A stretch of DNA of 64,000 nt from Rotaria sordida (Eukaryota; Rotifera; Eurotatoria; Philodinida; Philodinidae), in the NCBI GenBank assembly GCA_905250125.1, contig CAJNOL010000121.1, positions 180,871 to 244,870 of the forward strand. Reading direction: 5' to 3'. Under the pieces are notes generated by a model. That model saw only the letters and a program-made list of their open reading frames with translations. It made no database searches and was not told where the DNA came from. The translations under genes were made by a program, and so were the position numbers. Of this stretch, positions 37,401 to 51,135 are shown in pieces (the first letter of the stretch is position 1; every line of letters starts with the position of its first letter).

Positions 37401-40400
37401 GAAATTTATTTGCTAATTGTAATGCAAGTTCAGGTGATGAACGTTGTAAAAATGCATTTTCAGTTATTGTTACACATAAACGAAGATCTTTATCGGATAA
37501 ATGATGTAAATTTGTTGCACCAGAACCTGTGAATGATCCTGATGATCGACGACTTGATGTTGCACCAAATGATGGTAAATGTGAAGATGAAGAAGCGCGA
37601 CTTGATGGACGACGATTAGATGGCGTATTTGAAGTTTTGTCTTCAAAAAAGAAAATTTATTATCAAATAATCATTCTCGAACAGAAATGATTTTTTTCTA
37701 CTGACGCTCTATTTTTCATTTGTCTTGTTGTTATTCGCTCGTTCTTTATTTTATTTTATTGATTTAACTGACAAATACTTCTGTTCCACACATTCATCAT
37801 ATCTACAGTAGATTTCAAGGCTTGATTACGTATCTTGATAAGCTCAGACAAACATTAATATTGATTATTCTCAAAGGTACGAAATTGATTAATTCATGAT
37901 TTTTGTATTGATCCTATGACGACTGTAGGCAATCAATATAGCACTAGACAACATCCTCAATATCTAATATATAATCATTTATGTGCGCAAAAATCAGAAA
38001 CTATGCGATTAAAATATTCAAATACGTATTTCTACTATTTGAATATTGAGGACTGTTTGGAATCCTCTAGAACAGTTTAAGCTTTGTTATTAATGCGATT
38101 CAGCGCTTTTTCCCATTGCTAAGGAATTGTTGAAATGAAGTCTGACGTCTGTTCCACTGGACAGTCATGAAAACGTATTATAGATTTACACTCATTATTT
38201 TCTTTCGAAAAATAGATGCGAGTTTTTACTGTTGAGTTACATAGTCAACATCATTATTTTCCAATCGTACAATATAAAAAATACCAACAAATATAGATAT
38301 CTCTTTGAATTTTTGTTTATAATTTAAATATGAATCATACCTATTGATATTACTGTTACAACTGTATCTGTTGTTGATGTAACTTTATTTGTTGCAAAAA
38401 CATTTTTTAAAAGTGCGGCTTCGAATTCATTTTCAGCAATAATTGTTGTTTGTTTATCTTCATCAATTATTTCATCTTCTATTTCAATTTCCTCAAATAC
38501 TCGTAAATAACCATCAAAATCTTTTGGTATTAATTTTTCTGTTCCTAATTGATCAAGTAAATAATTTGAAAATAAACTAACCATATAATCAAGTATTTTA
38601 TTAACAATTGGTCTATTTTGATATTCATGTATAAAACTAATTAATGCTGTCCATAATTTATCATTAATTGTTTGGTGTTGAGGAATTTTTATTGATAAAT
38701 AATCATATGGTTCAGGTAAATGTTGTGCTTGATTAGCAAATATATGAAGTAATACACGAATTAATTTTGATGATGTTGAACGTATTGATATAAGAAAATC
38801 TCCATAAAGTAATGGTTTTTTTAAACGTTTAAGTACATCTTGATGTCCTTGACATATTGTTTCAAATGCTTCATTTAATTCTTTATCATCAGTATTTCGA
38901 TCATGTTTATATTCATCAAATGAACATTTAAAACGTTCAAATAATGTTACATCAATTTCAATATTAACACGAACAATTATTTCATCAACTAAATCAAAAC
39001 GATCATGTTTTATTAACTGTTCAATTAAGTACATTATTGAACGATAACAACGATCTGTATACATAACAAGTGACCAATCAAATGGTACAGGTGATGGTTG
39101 TTCATCAAGTAAAGAAAATAATGGTTCAAAACGATAAAATTCATTTTTTTCACCAAGTAAATGAAATATTGAACGTATATCTGTATGTGATGATACTTGT
39201 CGAAATACACATAATAATAATTCATTTATTAATTGTTCAAACCAAGTTGATGTTTGTCCAAGACCAATATATGTTTCTGTTGAAGTTAAAAATTTTGGTA
39301 TCGGTTGTTCATTTATATCAATACATGCATAACAAAAACGAACTAATAATTCTAATCGACTATCAGGTGCAAATATATGTGTTGCAAGAATAAGGACTGT
39401 CCAATGACCAAGTCCAGCTATATGACATAATAAACGACTAGCTAAATTAGCTGAATTTGATGTTATTGGAAATAGATGTGGATATTTTGGATTTAATGAT
39501 TGAAGAAATAAAACAAATCCATCGATTGATGATACTTGTGGAAGAGTACTATAAAGAACAGCTAATAATGGACGAGAACATTGTTGAGCACCTAGAAGAA
39601 AACAAAGAAAATGTAGGGTTTATTTTTAAAAAAAAAGTGATCATCACAATCTCTGCAAGATTAAAATGTAAAACATAATGTAATTGATCATGCTAAACAC
39701 AGAAAGATTGTTTTATTCTATCTATTTTGGAACACATTTCTTCACCATCCTTTCACTTAATACTTCAGAACTACAAAAAAGGAAGTAGTTCAAATATGAT
39801 AATGAGATATTATTGATATACGATCTTTGATCGTACATCATTAACATCTGTCACGGTCTGTGTGGGAGGGAGAAGGATACGAATTTCTACTCTATATACT
39901 TCAACACTCTTTTTAGATCGTGTTTTATAAAAAAACATAGATGTTAACAAGTTTGAATTGTGTAATCTTTTCTAATGTTTTAATACCAATTTGAATAATT
40001 TAAAAGAATTCTTATGTGTTACAAAGAAATTTATACTATTCAAATTTATAATTTCGAAGACATTTTGATATTATATTGACATTTTACAGTTAATATCTTA
40101 TAAATATCGAGTACGAAAAATTTTAGATTAGGAAAGATGAAGAACATCTCTATAATAAAGTAATCGGATAATGTAATTTTAACTTAGCAAACACCATGAT
40201 TAAGTTTTGTATTTTCTCTTATTTTTATCAAAAATGGTGAAATGTCATCAATAAAGCTGTATATAGGATTCATTAGTGGTTAATTCTGGCTATCGATGAT
40301 CCGAATCAGAATCAAGTCCATTACTATCAAAAAGTCAAAGAAGCATTTAGTATGAAAAAAAAACTTAGGTCTATGTCAAGATATGCATAATTATATTAAA

Positions 40401-43400
40401 AAATTTGTAAAATTCATTGGAATTTTAAACATATAACAACTAATCATTTTAATTTTTTAATATAACCTGCAAATAATTTGTAAACCATCTGAAACACTCA
40501 AGTTTTGCTTTGCTTTGCTTGAGATTATGTCATAGACTATGGATGAAACCGACTACCAGTTAATCTTGTTTATTTTCCTATTCTTATCATATAAATTTAT
40601 TCAAAACTTCTATCGATTTTCGTAATATCTGATCCAAGATGTACAATGAAATTTCATAGAAACTCAAGTACATCAAATACTACTATCTAGGAAGGAACGC
40701 TAGAACTGACTGTCATCTTTCTGTTTTACTTATATACTCAAAATTCTATTACATAGAAATTGTAATTTTTATACCTTGTTGAAATCTTAATTTAAGTTGT
40801 TCCGATGTTAATGTTTGATCAGTTAGTAAAGCAAAAAGATCTTGTTTAAGTAATGGTGTATGATCTTGTTTAACTAAACGTTTAAAACAACATTTTAAAT
40901 GTTCAAATAACATATTTTGTTGTTGTACTTGTGATAAACATGATATAATATCATCAACACTATAATGAAATAATTGTGCAATAAATAACATTTCAAACCA
41001 ATATGAACGATTTGTATAATATGTTAATAATGTTGGTATATGTTTTAATGAATATGTTTGTGAAAAAAGATTAAATAAAATTAATTGTTTTATTGAATTT
41101 AATGAATTAAAATCATTTATTGATGATAATAATTTTAATGATATTGATGTTAAATCTTCTGACATAGTTGTTTTTAATATTTTCATTACTGATACATATA
41201 AACGTATATAAAATGTTTCTTCATTACATATATCAAATAATATAATTGATGATAAATAATTTTTTAAATTTGTTTTACATGATGTTATTAAAAAATATTT
41301 TAAACGATTAAAACGTCTATCAATTAATGTTGATAAATTTTGTTGTGATGATGATGATGATGATGATAGTTGTTGATTTTGTTCTTGTTCATCAATTGAT
41401 GATGAAAGAAAATGTGCAAATGATGTTAATGGACGATTTTGTCCAAATAAATAACGATAATCAATTGAGTGTTGTTGTTGTTGTTGCTGTTGATCATTAT
41501 TATTTGTATCATTTGATGATGAAAAACAATCATGTAAAATAGTTAAATCTTCATTAGCACGAAATATATTTGCTTCTTGCCATGTAAAACATCGTGATAT
41601 ATCTAATTGACTAAAACGATCAAGTAAATGATAAATACTTATATCAAATGAATTTATTTTCGAATATTTTGATAATAATCTTAATGCTGGATATTTTATA
41701 TTTAAATTATTATCATTATCATCATAACGATTTTTAAGTCCTTGACGAACAATATTAACTAATGGATCAATTGGTAATGTATTATCAAATGAATTTTGTA
41801 ATGCATAATCACATGGTTTTGAACGTAACCATTGACACCATTGTTCATCATTATCAAGATTTTCATTATCATCGTTAATTGAAAAATATATATATGCGGG
41901 ATATATACGATGAAGTTTACTTTGATTTAATATTAATGAATCATTCGTTTCATCTTGTAGAATACTATGCCAAAATAATATATCAGATGAATTTGAAGGC
42001 ATCCAGTTAATTAAACGTGCAAATCGCCATTGAACAGATGGAATTAGTTGAGACCATATCATTTCAATATTATCGATTTTATCAATAGAATATAATTGTT
42101 TTAGTAGAGTTAATGATTGACGAGAAGAAGCGTATAGGTAAGCTAATTGAAGTTCTGTTTGTGACTCAACAGCTAAATTGAAAAAAAGAAGTATTTGCTA
42201 AATATCAAAACAAGGGAATTCATATGTCGTTTAGCGATTTATCCCCGATCCGGTCTCATTTGATGATTGCTCAATTCGATCTCTTTTCAGTTCGTTCATG
42301 ATTAGTCATGAATTGAGTAGAATCCATACAAAAATTTGGTTTAAATCAAATGCCGTATCAGCAATCATTGATAAGATACATATATTGAATACGAAAAGCA
42401 AACAATAAGTAGCATTTAATTCACAACGACACATTATAATGCATCGATACTTAACTATCAAGATTTTAAAATTAGCAACCCAATATAGTGGAATCGGAAA
42501 AAAAGCGAAATTTGTTAAGAAGCAAAAAAAAAAGAAACAACTTAATTTTTTTCATTGTATATATAACGTGTCTGTCCGTTATAAATGTTGATAATTTTTG
42601 TATGTATCGGGTTATTCTCTTCTATATTAAATAATACAGTATAATCTCTCTATAATGAACACTTTTTAGACTTTTCAAAAGTATTCACTATAAGAAGGTT
42701 AGATCTTTTCTAAAAACAAAGTTTGTTTTTTTCTTACAAGGAACAGATGCATTTTCTAGCTATCTGAAGGATATTAATGAATAAAATAATTAGTTACTGC
42801 TCATCATTATTTTTCTTTTCATGTATTTTTCTTCGTGGAAAGTTAACATTTTGTTAAAATATAGTAAAATTTTGTTGTCGTAGACACCATTGAAACTTTT
42901 GAAAAGTATTCACCATAGAACAATAGGACGATGTCCACTATACAGAAATGTACACTTTGGGAGAAGGTTTTACTTGTAATAATGAATCATTGTAATTAAT
43001 AATATTAGGACTGTACTGAGAAATCATCAAATGAGATCGAATTAAAGATTGTCCCATTTAGTCTTTCATTTTTGCACTAAGATTTAAATGATATATGTAT
43101 TAAATAATACCTTTTCGTGAAAAAAGTGGTACTTCACCAATTAAATGTCGACCTTCTGTAACTAATAACCATCGTCTTTCTTCTTCATTCTCTTTATCCA
43201 TAATTGTATATAACCAATCAAAAGTAATTTGCATATATGCAAGTCTTTTTGATAATGTTATTGTTTGAGATTGTTGTTTTAAATTTGGTACAATATCTCG
43301 ACAACTAAATGTTGTTATTAATGGTACAGATGGAAATATTCTATTCCAATATTCAATTGATTGTTTTCTACTATCAATTAAATCTAATATTGTTTCACTT

Positions 43401-44098
43401 GTATATAATTGTTTTAATTGATTTAAAAAATTTAATATATTTATTTCTTGATTAATTAAATAAAATTCTTCACCAAAATCATTTAAATATTGTGCACAAT
43501 ATGTACGTAAATGATGATAAACAGTTGTAGACATAATTCGTTGTATAATATCTAATGGTGCTAAACCAAGACTAAATAAAATTTTTAATGATGTTTTATT
43601 ATCTTTATCAGCTAAATTTTGTACACATGTATGTAAACCAACACGAAATAAATCACCAAGAAATAAACTTGTTTCATTTGATAAAGCTAATTGTGGTGAA
43701 TTATAAAATAAACAATGTAATATAAGATCATCACTTGTTAAACCTGGCTGTGAACGTTTCCATTGATTAAGTTCACTTTGTGTTAATGTTTGTTGTTGTT
43801 GAAGACTTTTTAAAATTTGATTTAATTGTTTTATTGATAAAGATTGTAATGATGTATAATTATTTATAAAGTGTTCATGTAAATAAAATGATAATTGACG
43901 TGTTGAAAGAAAAAATTCTATATGTTGATTATGACGTGCCATATAAATTAAATGATCATTTAAACGATGAAATAACCAACGATATAATGTTGATAATTGT
44001 GTTTGTTCAACAGAATCAATTAATGATATTAAACCTTGTTTTGTTAATGGACGTTTTGAAGCTAAAGCAGCTTCAAATTGAGACTTGACAAAATCCAT
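34402..44098 (-). CDS. SPG11: Spatacsin (SPG11) homologue
   Basis: Five large exons: 44098-43111, 42172-40775, 39591-38341, 37640-36720 and 35417-34402. All four introns are in phase 1 and the total is about 1857 residues. The last exon carries the spatacsin C-terminal domain: [44 protein letters not shown], then the helical [14 protein letters not shown]. The rest is all helical with Leu-rich repeats of low conservation, and has Q and S runs in exon 2 (near 41345-41490). Spatacsin works with spastizin (ZFYVE26) and AP-5 in lysosome reformation. The human protein is about 2440 residues, so some 580 residues of the N-terminal propeller region are absent or lie in unseen exons. The frame is open to an ATG at 44239, but TTGTAG/CTATAG acceptors lie just before the 44098 ATG. 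Confidence 0.82.
42643..42976. mobile_element. Possible pogo/Tigger-like MITE in spatacsin intron 1
   Basis: The left end CAGTATAATCTCTCTATAAT is followed by GAACACTTTTTAGACTTTTC, then a further AAAAGTATTCACTATAAGAA block. The right half has inverted counterparts (TTTTGAAAAGTATTCACCAT, ATGTCCACTATACAGAAATG, AGAAGGTTTTACT). End sequences of the CAGT(A)..ACCTC..TATAATGAAC type are typical of pogo/Tigger elements. The arms are only partly conserved and no transposase is present. Confidence 0.45.
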
Positions 44099-45417
44099 TT
44101 TAGTTTCTATAGACAATCTACTACAAGAGATATGAAAATGAATGATAATAGTAAAAGAGAAGAGACTAGTTGAATCATTTGTTTCTTTTTGAGTAGACCA
44201 ATTGCAATTGAGACGTATATAGAAGTCGCACAAATTCATTCATAAAAAAAAAAGATTCATATGAGGAAAATTAAATTATATTGTAGATTATAATTTGCAA
44301 GATGAATATTTATGAAAACATCTTGAACTTTATTTGTACATCTGAATTTGTTTTTTATTTGCTCTTTTAGTGATATAAAGGAAAATTTTTATTTGATATT
44401 CTAATTGAGATAATGACAAGAATTTGATTTTAAGATGATTATCTTTCTTTTTACTCTTTTTAATAGGATTCTAGTTTATTATTAACTTAGAATATAGGAT
44501 TATATCGGTTTTTATGGTTTGTTAATTTGTAAAATGAGTACTCCAGTTTTTTTTATTTCTATGTACTCGAATACTTCTTGAACGACTCTTTCTGATAAAA
44601 CAAGTTAGATCTACTGAATCTTTCTTTAACAACTCTTATGTCATTCAAGGAAATAATTAGATATAATAGTGTAAATTTTTCATCGACTAAGCATCCTAAT
44701 CTTCTCGTATGTCGCCTGGATTCGAGTTCGAATATAAAGAGTTATGCTAAAAGAAGTTACACAGTGCGTCTTTTACTCAATTATAATCTAGAATCACGAT
44801 AAGAAGTTTATTTTTGGCTTTCTTTTTTTTTTTTTTTACAATGAACTCCTTATTTCAATAATAAGAACAATTGAGCCAAAATTAAACCTTTGGCTTGGAA
44901 TAATTATTTATTTATGCTTTATTTTTTTAAATTAGATTTCTGTTGAAACTCGAATTAGGCATCTATTCAATAGTCCACTTGTTTTACAAGAAAAATAGTA
45001 GAACAAGTTTTTTAAAGTATTGATGTCATGTCTAAGATTCATTTGTTATAAAATAATTTTCTTAATTACGAACTTTTCTGCTTAGATAATGTATAGCGTG
45101 TTTTTTTTTGTTTGTTAATCATATGTTCACGTTAATATGAAGCGAGACAGAAACAAGAATAAATCGAAGAATGACAATAAAAAAGAAAGAAAAAAAGAAA
45201 AGATGCACGTAGAAATACTTGCTGACAAATATAAGTTCAAATAAATGAATAATTAACTTAACAAAAGAACAAAAAGAAAAAGTTTTATTTAATAATTATT
45301 TCTTGATTTAATTGAGAAAAAAAAAAAAAATAAATAAAGATATCTGACTTAATTCCGTTTGTTGCGACCAATGACAAGTATCTACTGTTCATAAATACGA
45401 AAGAAAATATTTCGTTT
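44099..45417. other. Intergenic region upstream of spatacsin
   Basis: About 1.3 kb of AT-rich sequence with no conserved coding frame and no visible N-terminal spatacsin exon. The spatacsin promoter and the 3' UTR of the next minus-strand gene should be here. Confidence 0.5.
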
Positions 45418-47433
45418 TTAAACTTGTGCGATATCAACAACACTTGTTGGTCGAGATTCATCAATAAACGGAATATCGTCAAGATTATCATAATAAAATG
45501 GTTTTGTTATTGGTTTAATTGGATTTGAAATTATTTGCTGAATAGATGATCCTTGTTTGCCATTTGTTGTTGTCTATATAATACAGAAAACAAGTAGTTT
45601 TCCTTTTTCTTTAATTTAATCAATTATTTTAATATTTTCTTACTGAATTATTTATTGGTATTTTAGAGGTTTTATTAGCTGGTGGTATAATTGATTGTTC
45701 TGATAAAAGTTGATCTTTATTTCCTTGACCTTTTGCTTTACGCCGTCTGAAAATAAAAAAAAAAAACAAAATAAAAATCAATGTTGTTATGACAATAACT
45801 TTCTTATTTATCGTTTTTTTTTCTATCGTAATGATACAACAATTATATCAAGAACCAATTTATTCTATTCAACAACAACAACAACAATCATATATTCAAA
45901 TAAAGCAATTCAATGAATTATTATGTAAATCAAATCATTTTGATGAATGTTATAAAAATTATTTAGAAAAAACTTTAACTATTGGTTTTGGACAATTAAA
46001 TGATGTTGATTATGAAAAAATAGAATTTTCTAAACCATCACTTGTTATTCTATCACCAACATTAGAAATCGATGAAGTGCAAATAACCAAATTAACAGAG
46101 AAATTAATATCTCTATTAGAAAATATGAAACAATATCGAAAACGATATGGTATTATACATGCTGATGATAATTCATATATTATTGGTGGTTATATATTTG
46201 ATCCAATTAATAAATTACGTAAATTACCTGAAAATGATTATAAATATAATCCTAAAACTGATATTCTTCAACCAATTGTTTCATTACCAAATGCGGTTGT
46301 GAGTTTTGGACTTGCTATAGGTGAATATTGTTTTTTTTATTAAAGAAATTTATTGAAATAAAATTTTCTAGATGGAAAATATATTGTTGTAATTGGTGGT
46401 CATACTCCCTCGTAAATATAATAAAAATATTATTCTTTACTTCTTTATTTTCTCAGAAATAAACCATTATCACAATGTTATATAATGGAAATAAAAAACT
46501 TTCCAGAAACATGGACTTCTTTACCTGATCTTCCATTACCTACAGTAATATTTTCATTTATTTTGAAAACTTATTAAAAAAAATAAAAAAAAAACTTAGT
46601 TTGTCATTTAATTTAGTCTGGTCCAGGAGTTGGAATAATTGATGGTGAAATACATGTTATAGGTGGATTTGATATTATATCTTATGAAAGTATAACACAT
46701 GGTGAATATTATCGTTTACAATGGCCAATAGATACTCAATGGAAAAAAGAAACATCTATTGAACCTATAAGAGCTCGTTCATTAGTTGTTTCAGTTCCAA
46801 ATGAAAATGTTCCATTTAAAAGATTTATTTATGTAGCAGGTGGTTATGATGTTAACATACAACGTCGTCCTATAGCAATACCAACTGTTCACATGTGTTT
46901 GTATTTGATGAATTTGTATGTATATATATATTTAAAATGTTAGATTTTTTTTTTCTTTCTATAGATGATGAAGAGAAAAAGAATTGGAAATTAATAACAA
47001 CTATACCTAATTTACAATTTAAGCATGGTCTTTCATTTTATGATGATAAATTACATATATCTCATTCAATATTAAATATAGATAATCAATATAATACTCA
47101 AATAATTCGTTCATATGATTTTAAAACAAATCAATGGATTGAATCATCAAATAATTTATAATGAAAGATAAATAAAAACAATATTTATACATACCGTTTA
47201 GGATAGAAACGTATACATACAGATATACATATAATAGCACAAATAAATACAGTTATTATAGCCACAGCAAGAAATAATATTCGCATTGTTTCATAACTAA
47301 TACCAAAACTATTATTAATTGTATTTAGTGTACCATTTATGGAATTGTTTGAATTTAAATTAGATTGTTCGTTGAGTTGTACAGCAGATGATGATAAATC
47401 ATCTGAGGCAATATTTAATGGTAAATCACCCAT
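45418..47433 (-). CDS. Small single-pass membrane protein, host of a nested gene
   Basis: Three exons: 47433-47195, 45746-45644 and 45573-45418, joining in phase to about 165 residues. The N-terminal 50 residues are acidic and Asn/Ser-rich with NNS/NGT-type glycosylation sites and no signal peptide. One transmembrane helix follows (MRILFLAVAIITVFICAIIC), then a basic cluster YPKRRRKAKGQG, as expected of a cytoplasmic stop-transfer. An acidic tail ends DDIPFIDESRPTSVVDIAQV. I do not recognise the family. The frame stays open a little further upstream but without an ATG, so I chose MGDLPL at 47433. Intron 1 (45747-47194, 1448 bp) contains an entire Kelch gene on the other strand. Exon joins rest on splice consensus and phase only. 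Confidence 0.6.
45789..47161 (+). CDS. Secreted or anchored Kelch-repeat protein nested in an antisense intron
   Basis: Five exons: 45789-46320, 46372-46411, 46457-46544, 46617-46896 and 46965-47161. They join to 378 residues. A hydrophobic N-terminus (MTITFLFIVFFSIVMIQQLY) looks like a signal peptide or anchor. A helical region with a CKSNHFDEC motif follows, then Kelch blades with the diglycine mark: YIIGGYIFDP, YIVVIGGHTPS, IHVIGGFDII, FIYVAGGYDV, then VHMY...W and YDFKTNQW. The fourth donor (T|GTTTGT at 46897) is unusual but is the only one that keeps frame. The gene fills about 95% of the intron of the minus-strand membrane-protein gene: its ATG is 42 bp from one host splice site and its stop is 33 bp from the other. 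The ligand and role are unknown. Confidence 0.75.
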
Positions 47434-50400
47434 ATTCAAATGAATATCCAAATCATTCAATAAGAAAAAAAAAAGCTATCGATAATACATGATGAACTTG
47501 TACGAGAATAAGTTGAATATCTATAACGAAAGAAAGAAAAAAGGTAAATACAAAAGTCAATATATACATAAAAAAAGAAAGAGTGATGATTGAATTACTA
47601 AAATATAAAGAAGACCTTCAAATAACAAACGGATTCATACTGATACAAAATAAGCTGTATTGGTCTAATATACGAATAAAAACTTCTAAGCTTTATTTTT
47701 TGCTTCTTTTTTGTTTAAATTATTTATAATTATAATATTGTGCTAGTGTCACATAATTAGCGAAAAAAAATATATACCCACCTAGTATGATAATAATTTT
47801 ATTCTTTCTCTTCAACAGTTCTTTTTTCCTTCGCCGTAAGAAAACGACAATATTAATGAGCGTAATCTTATCCTTGCTTTTTATTCGTAGAAGTGACAAG
47901 AAAAAAAATGCTTCGGATGTCAATGGAAAGTATATTCAATATACAATTCATTTTTACAAGATGAGTCTTAAGCATAGAAAGAAAAAAAACAAGGAATTTA
48001 CATGAGATAATAAAAAAAAAAGAAGTCTTTTCTTCTTTTCGTCTATTATCTGACCGAAGCCTTGTGTATTGATACAATTGACTATGACAGTTAGCTTCAG
48101 AATATAATGCTTAATCTGATTCGAGAAGCTTTGTTTCCCATTCGTTTTAATAATAAAATTCAGATGTTCATTGTTCAACATAGTAAAAAGCTAGTTGATG
48201 AGATGATTTTGTTAGATTGATTTATGTATATCAATGAAAAAAACGCCGTCATTTGTCTATTGTCGAAAGACAAGTTATATTATTAAATACTTACTCGTAG
48301 GATTAAAGTGTAGAAAACTCAACTGGCGTTCGTGTATGTAATTGATTGTATATATATATGTGTGTGTGTTGTTGATGAATTTCTCATCATTCGCATAGGC
48401 AAACGCAAGATGCGTTCGATGTTGTAGGCAAAAAAAAAATGTGCCACTATTAAGAAAAAACAGACTACGGACGTTTCTTTTCTTTTCGGTCTTGTCTCGA
48501 CATTTTTTTCCTCTCTCTCTTTTTTTCTGTACGAGTGACTATGAATAAAATAACGGTAACATATTGTTAAGAATCAGAAGACATTAAGAAAGTTTCGATA
48601 GAATATTAGTCAATGACATTGATTTACTGGGTGTGACGAGTGTGTTCGACGACATCTTTTGTTTTTTTTATTCAAGGTTATCCTAAAACATTTTTTTTTA
48701 AAATAAAAAAAACAATCAGTGACTAATGTTGTTATAAAAGAAAAATATGGTGTAAGTCGTTAGTTACATTCATGTCAATGTAACCGCACTTCTAAATCTC
48801 ATTTAAATACACACGTCTTCAATCTCATCATGAGAACAATCATAAATGAACGTTGACTTTCATCCTAATAATATACAATTAGATATAAACAAACGGTTTA
48901 TAAACTGTTGACAGCTTTGAAGCGAAAACAACAGATATCTATGTGTATATAGACATTTTTTGATTTCATTTATCCGATATAAATATATATTTATATCTAT
49001 GTATTCTACGTGCTTGTCGTTCTTCCGTTGTTCATGCACATGGGTAAAGGATAATTATAGGGAAGCGAATGAAAGACATCAACAACATAACAAAGCGAAA
49101 AAAATCGGAAGAAATTGTCATCCGTTGTGCTCTTTACGCTCTAGTTCCGGTTTCTAGTATCGTCATCATAACCAAATACACATATACACAACAAGCTATT
49201 TCTTTTATTTAACTCCTGTTGTTACTTAGTCTTTGATGGCATATGTGTATATATGTTTGCGATCACGTTCATTCGTCATTGATTGATTTGCAAATAGAGA
49301 CAACAAAGATAACAAATGCTTACACAATTGAACACATCATTTTTTATTTCTGGTCCTTGATGTTTGTCATCATCGTTATTCAAATGCTATGTATCTAAAT
49401 CTTACTTCGACTAATGGAACTCTAATGTGTATCTTATATTTAAAGTCAGCTTCTTCTATTAATACTAATTGTTGATCTATTTCTCGTTCATTATAGACTT
49501 GGTGTCATACACACTTACCCCTTGTTTCACAGTTGTTTGATGTTTTTTTTTTGAAATATATATACAAAACAGAAAAGAGTGAAAAAAGCATCAATATTTC
49601 ATATCTATTTACACAGACACAAACATATTTTTCTTTTTCTGCCTCTTGTGCTCGATCTCTGAAATGATTAGATTCGCTTCAAGAAATAAGACACCAAGAG
49701 CTTGACACATCTGACAGGAGCCACGCATGCACACACACGACATAGGCTATTGCTGCGGCAAATTCCAATTAGCCATCATAACCATCATGAGAGACGCGTC
49801 TTCACATTTACAATAATAGTGGATCAAAAAGAAACAAAAAAAAAAGAAAGAAAGACAAAGACACAACAGAGAACGACATGAAAAGAAATTAAAATAAAAG
49901 GAAGAGAAGGAGAAGAAGAAGAAGAAGTAGAAGAAAAAAGAATATTCATTCATTTGAGTCTAAAAATTTAAAAAATTGTTTGACATTATGAGCTTGTTGC
50001 TTAGTTGCAGTCAATCAAGAGTAGAAGAAGAAGAAGAAGAAGAACGACCTAGTAATGAATACGATGAAGAGAAAATCTGAAACACAAGTAATGCACGTTA
50101 CTCTTACTAATGATGAAAGAGTGACGAGCTCACACTCGCGTATAGTCACATGCATGCTCACTTGTCCGCAAATAATGGACGCTCATGTGCACGCAGGACA
50201 ATCCTCAAGAGAAAATGAGAGAATTCCTTCCGGCTCGTTACATGCACACGCACACACTTATATATACATTGTATACGTATATGAGTACTAATAATCTTTG
50301 GAACATTTTCAAATTGAACAAAACATTTTATGTTAAATCGATTAGTACTTCACTTTTTCTATTTATATAAAAAAAAAACATAAGAAGCTATTCTCTTTAT

Positions 50401-51135
50401 TTCTTACCACGCAATACGTGAGTATTAAATAATCATGCATTACTTTGTAGAAAAGGAATTGTCATGAATATAATTATTTTCTGTTGAATTAAAACATGTA
50501 ATATAATAAGTAATTGAAGAAAATGACTGTAAGCTTAGTAAATCTTGTTTATAAGTAAAGAAACTGATTAATTGTAGGATATTCTAGACATTTTCAATTG
50601 TTTAAAATTACATAGACAAGAAACAAATAATGAATATAAATCGTTCACAGCTGTTCTGAATTCAATAGATCGATACGTCCAGTAGAAAAAAAGGCAGCTG
50701 TGCTTTGTTTGATACTATGATAAATATTTGACTTATTCATAGGTTAGTAAAAATCACCTATTAATTTTCTGTCCATATCGTATTAAATAGTTGAAATTTG
50801 AGCATCCAATCTTTTGTATTTGTTTTTCTCATCATCAAAAATCTGTGTTATTTTGATAAGTGAAAATTTTTTCTTATTAGTATAGTACTATTCTAGATAT
50901 AAATAAAAAAAAGATTAATTGTTCTTGTTTTGTATCAAATGACTAGATATTATGTATCTTGAATGAAAAGAAATGAAGCTATTCTTACTACATGTCGAAA
51001 AATTTAATTCAATGTATTGCATATTATATATTTATTAAATGCAATGACACACTACATAACAAGAAAAAAAAATTCAACGAAATTAACACACCGGTGATTT
51101 TTGTTTTTGATTCTTCTTTTTTTTTTGTTGATGTT
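47434..51135. other. Long non-coding region rich in simple repeats
   Basis: About 3.7 kb without a recognisable gene. It holds GAA/AGA runs (49905-49937, 50022-50045), CA/TA runs (48350-48370, 49725-49740, 50240-50285) and poly-A/T. Its texture resembles 20.2-23.7 kb. It is upstream of the minus-strand membrane-protein gene and downstream of the S1P phosphatase, so it may hold distal regulatory sequence or 5' non-coding exons. Confidence 0.5.

Noticed and set aside
36711..39678. Several plus-strand open frames of 70-107 codons (36831-37115, 37317-37532, 39070-39393, 39457-39678) and minus shadows
   Set aside because: They overlap spatacsin exons in other frames and are low-complexity reflections of its biased codons.
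41327..41542. Met/Val-rich plus-strand frame
   Set aside because: Antisense of the Q/S/D repeats of spatacsin exon 2.
49905..50045. GAAGAAGAA runs considered as part of an acidic-protein exon
   Set aside because: No flanking coding sequence or splice sites; ordinary microsatellite.
47720..50370. Multiple short frames on both strands
   Set aside because: Driven by simple repeats and poly-A/T; no conserved motif or splice structure.
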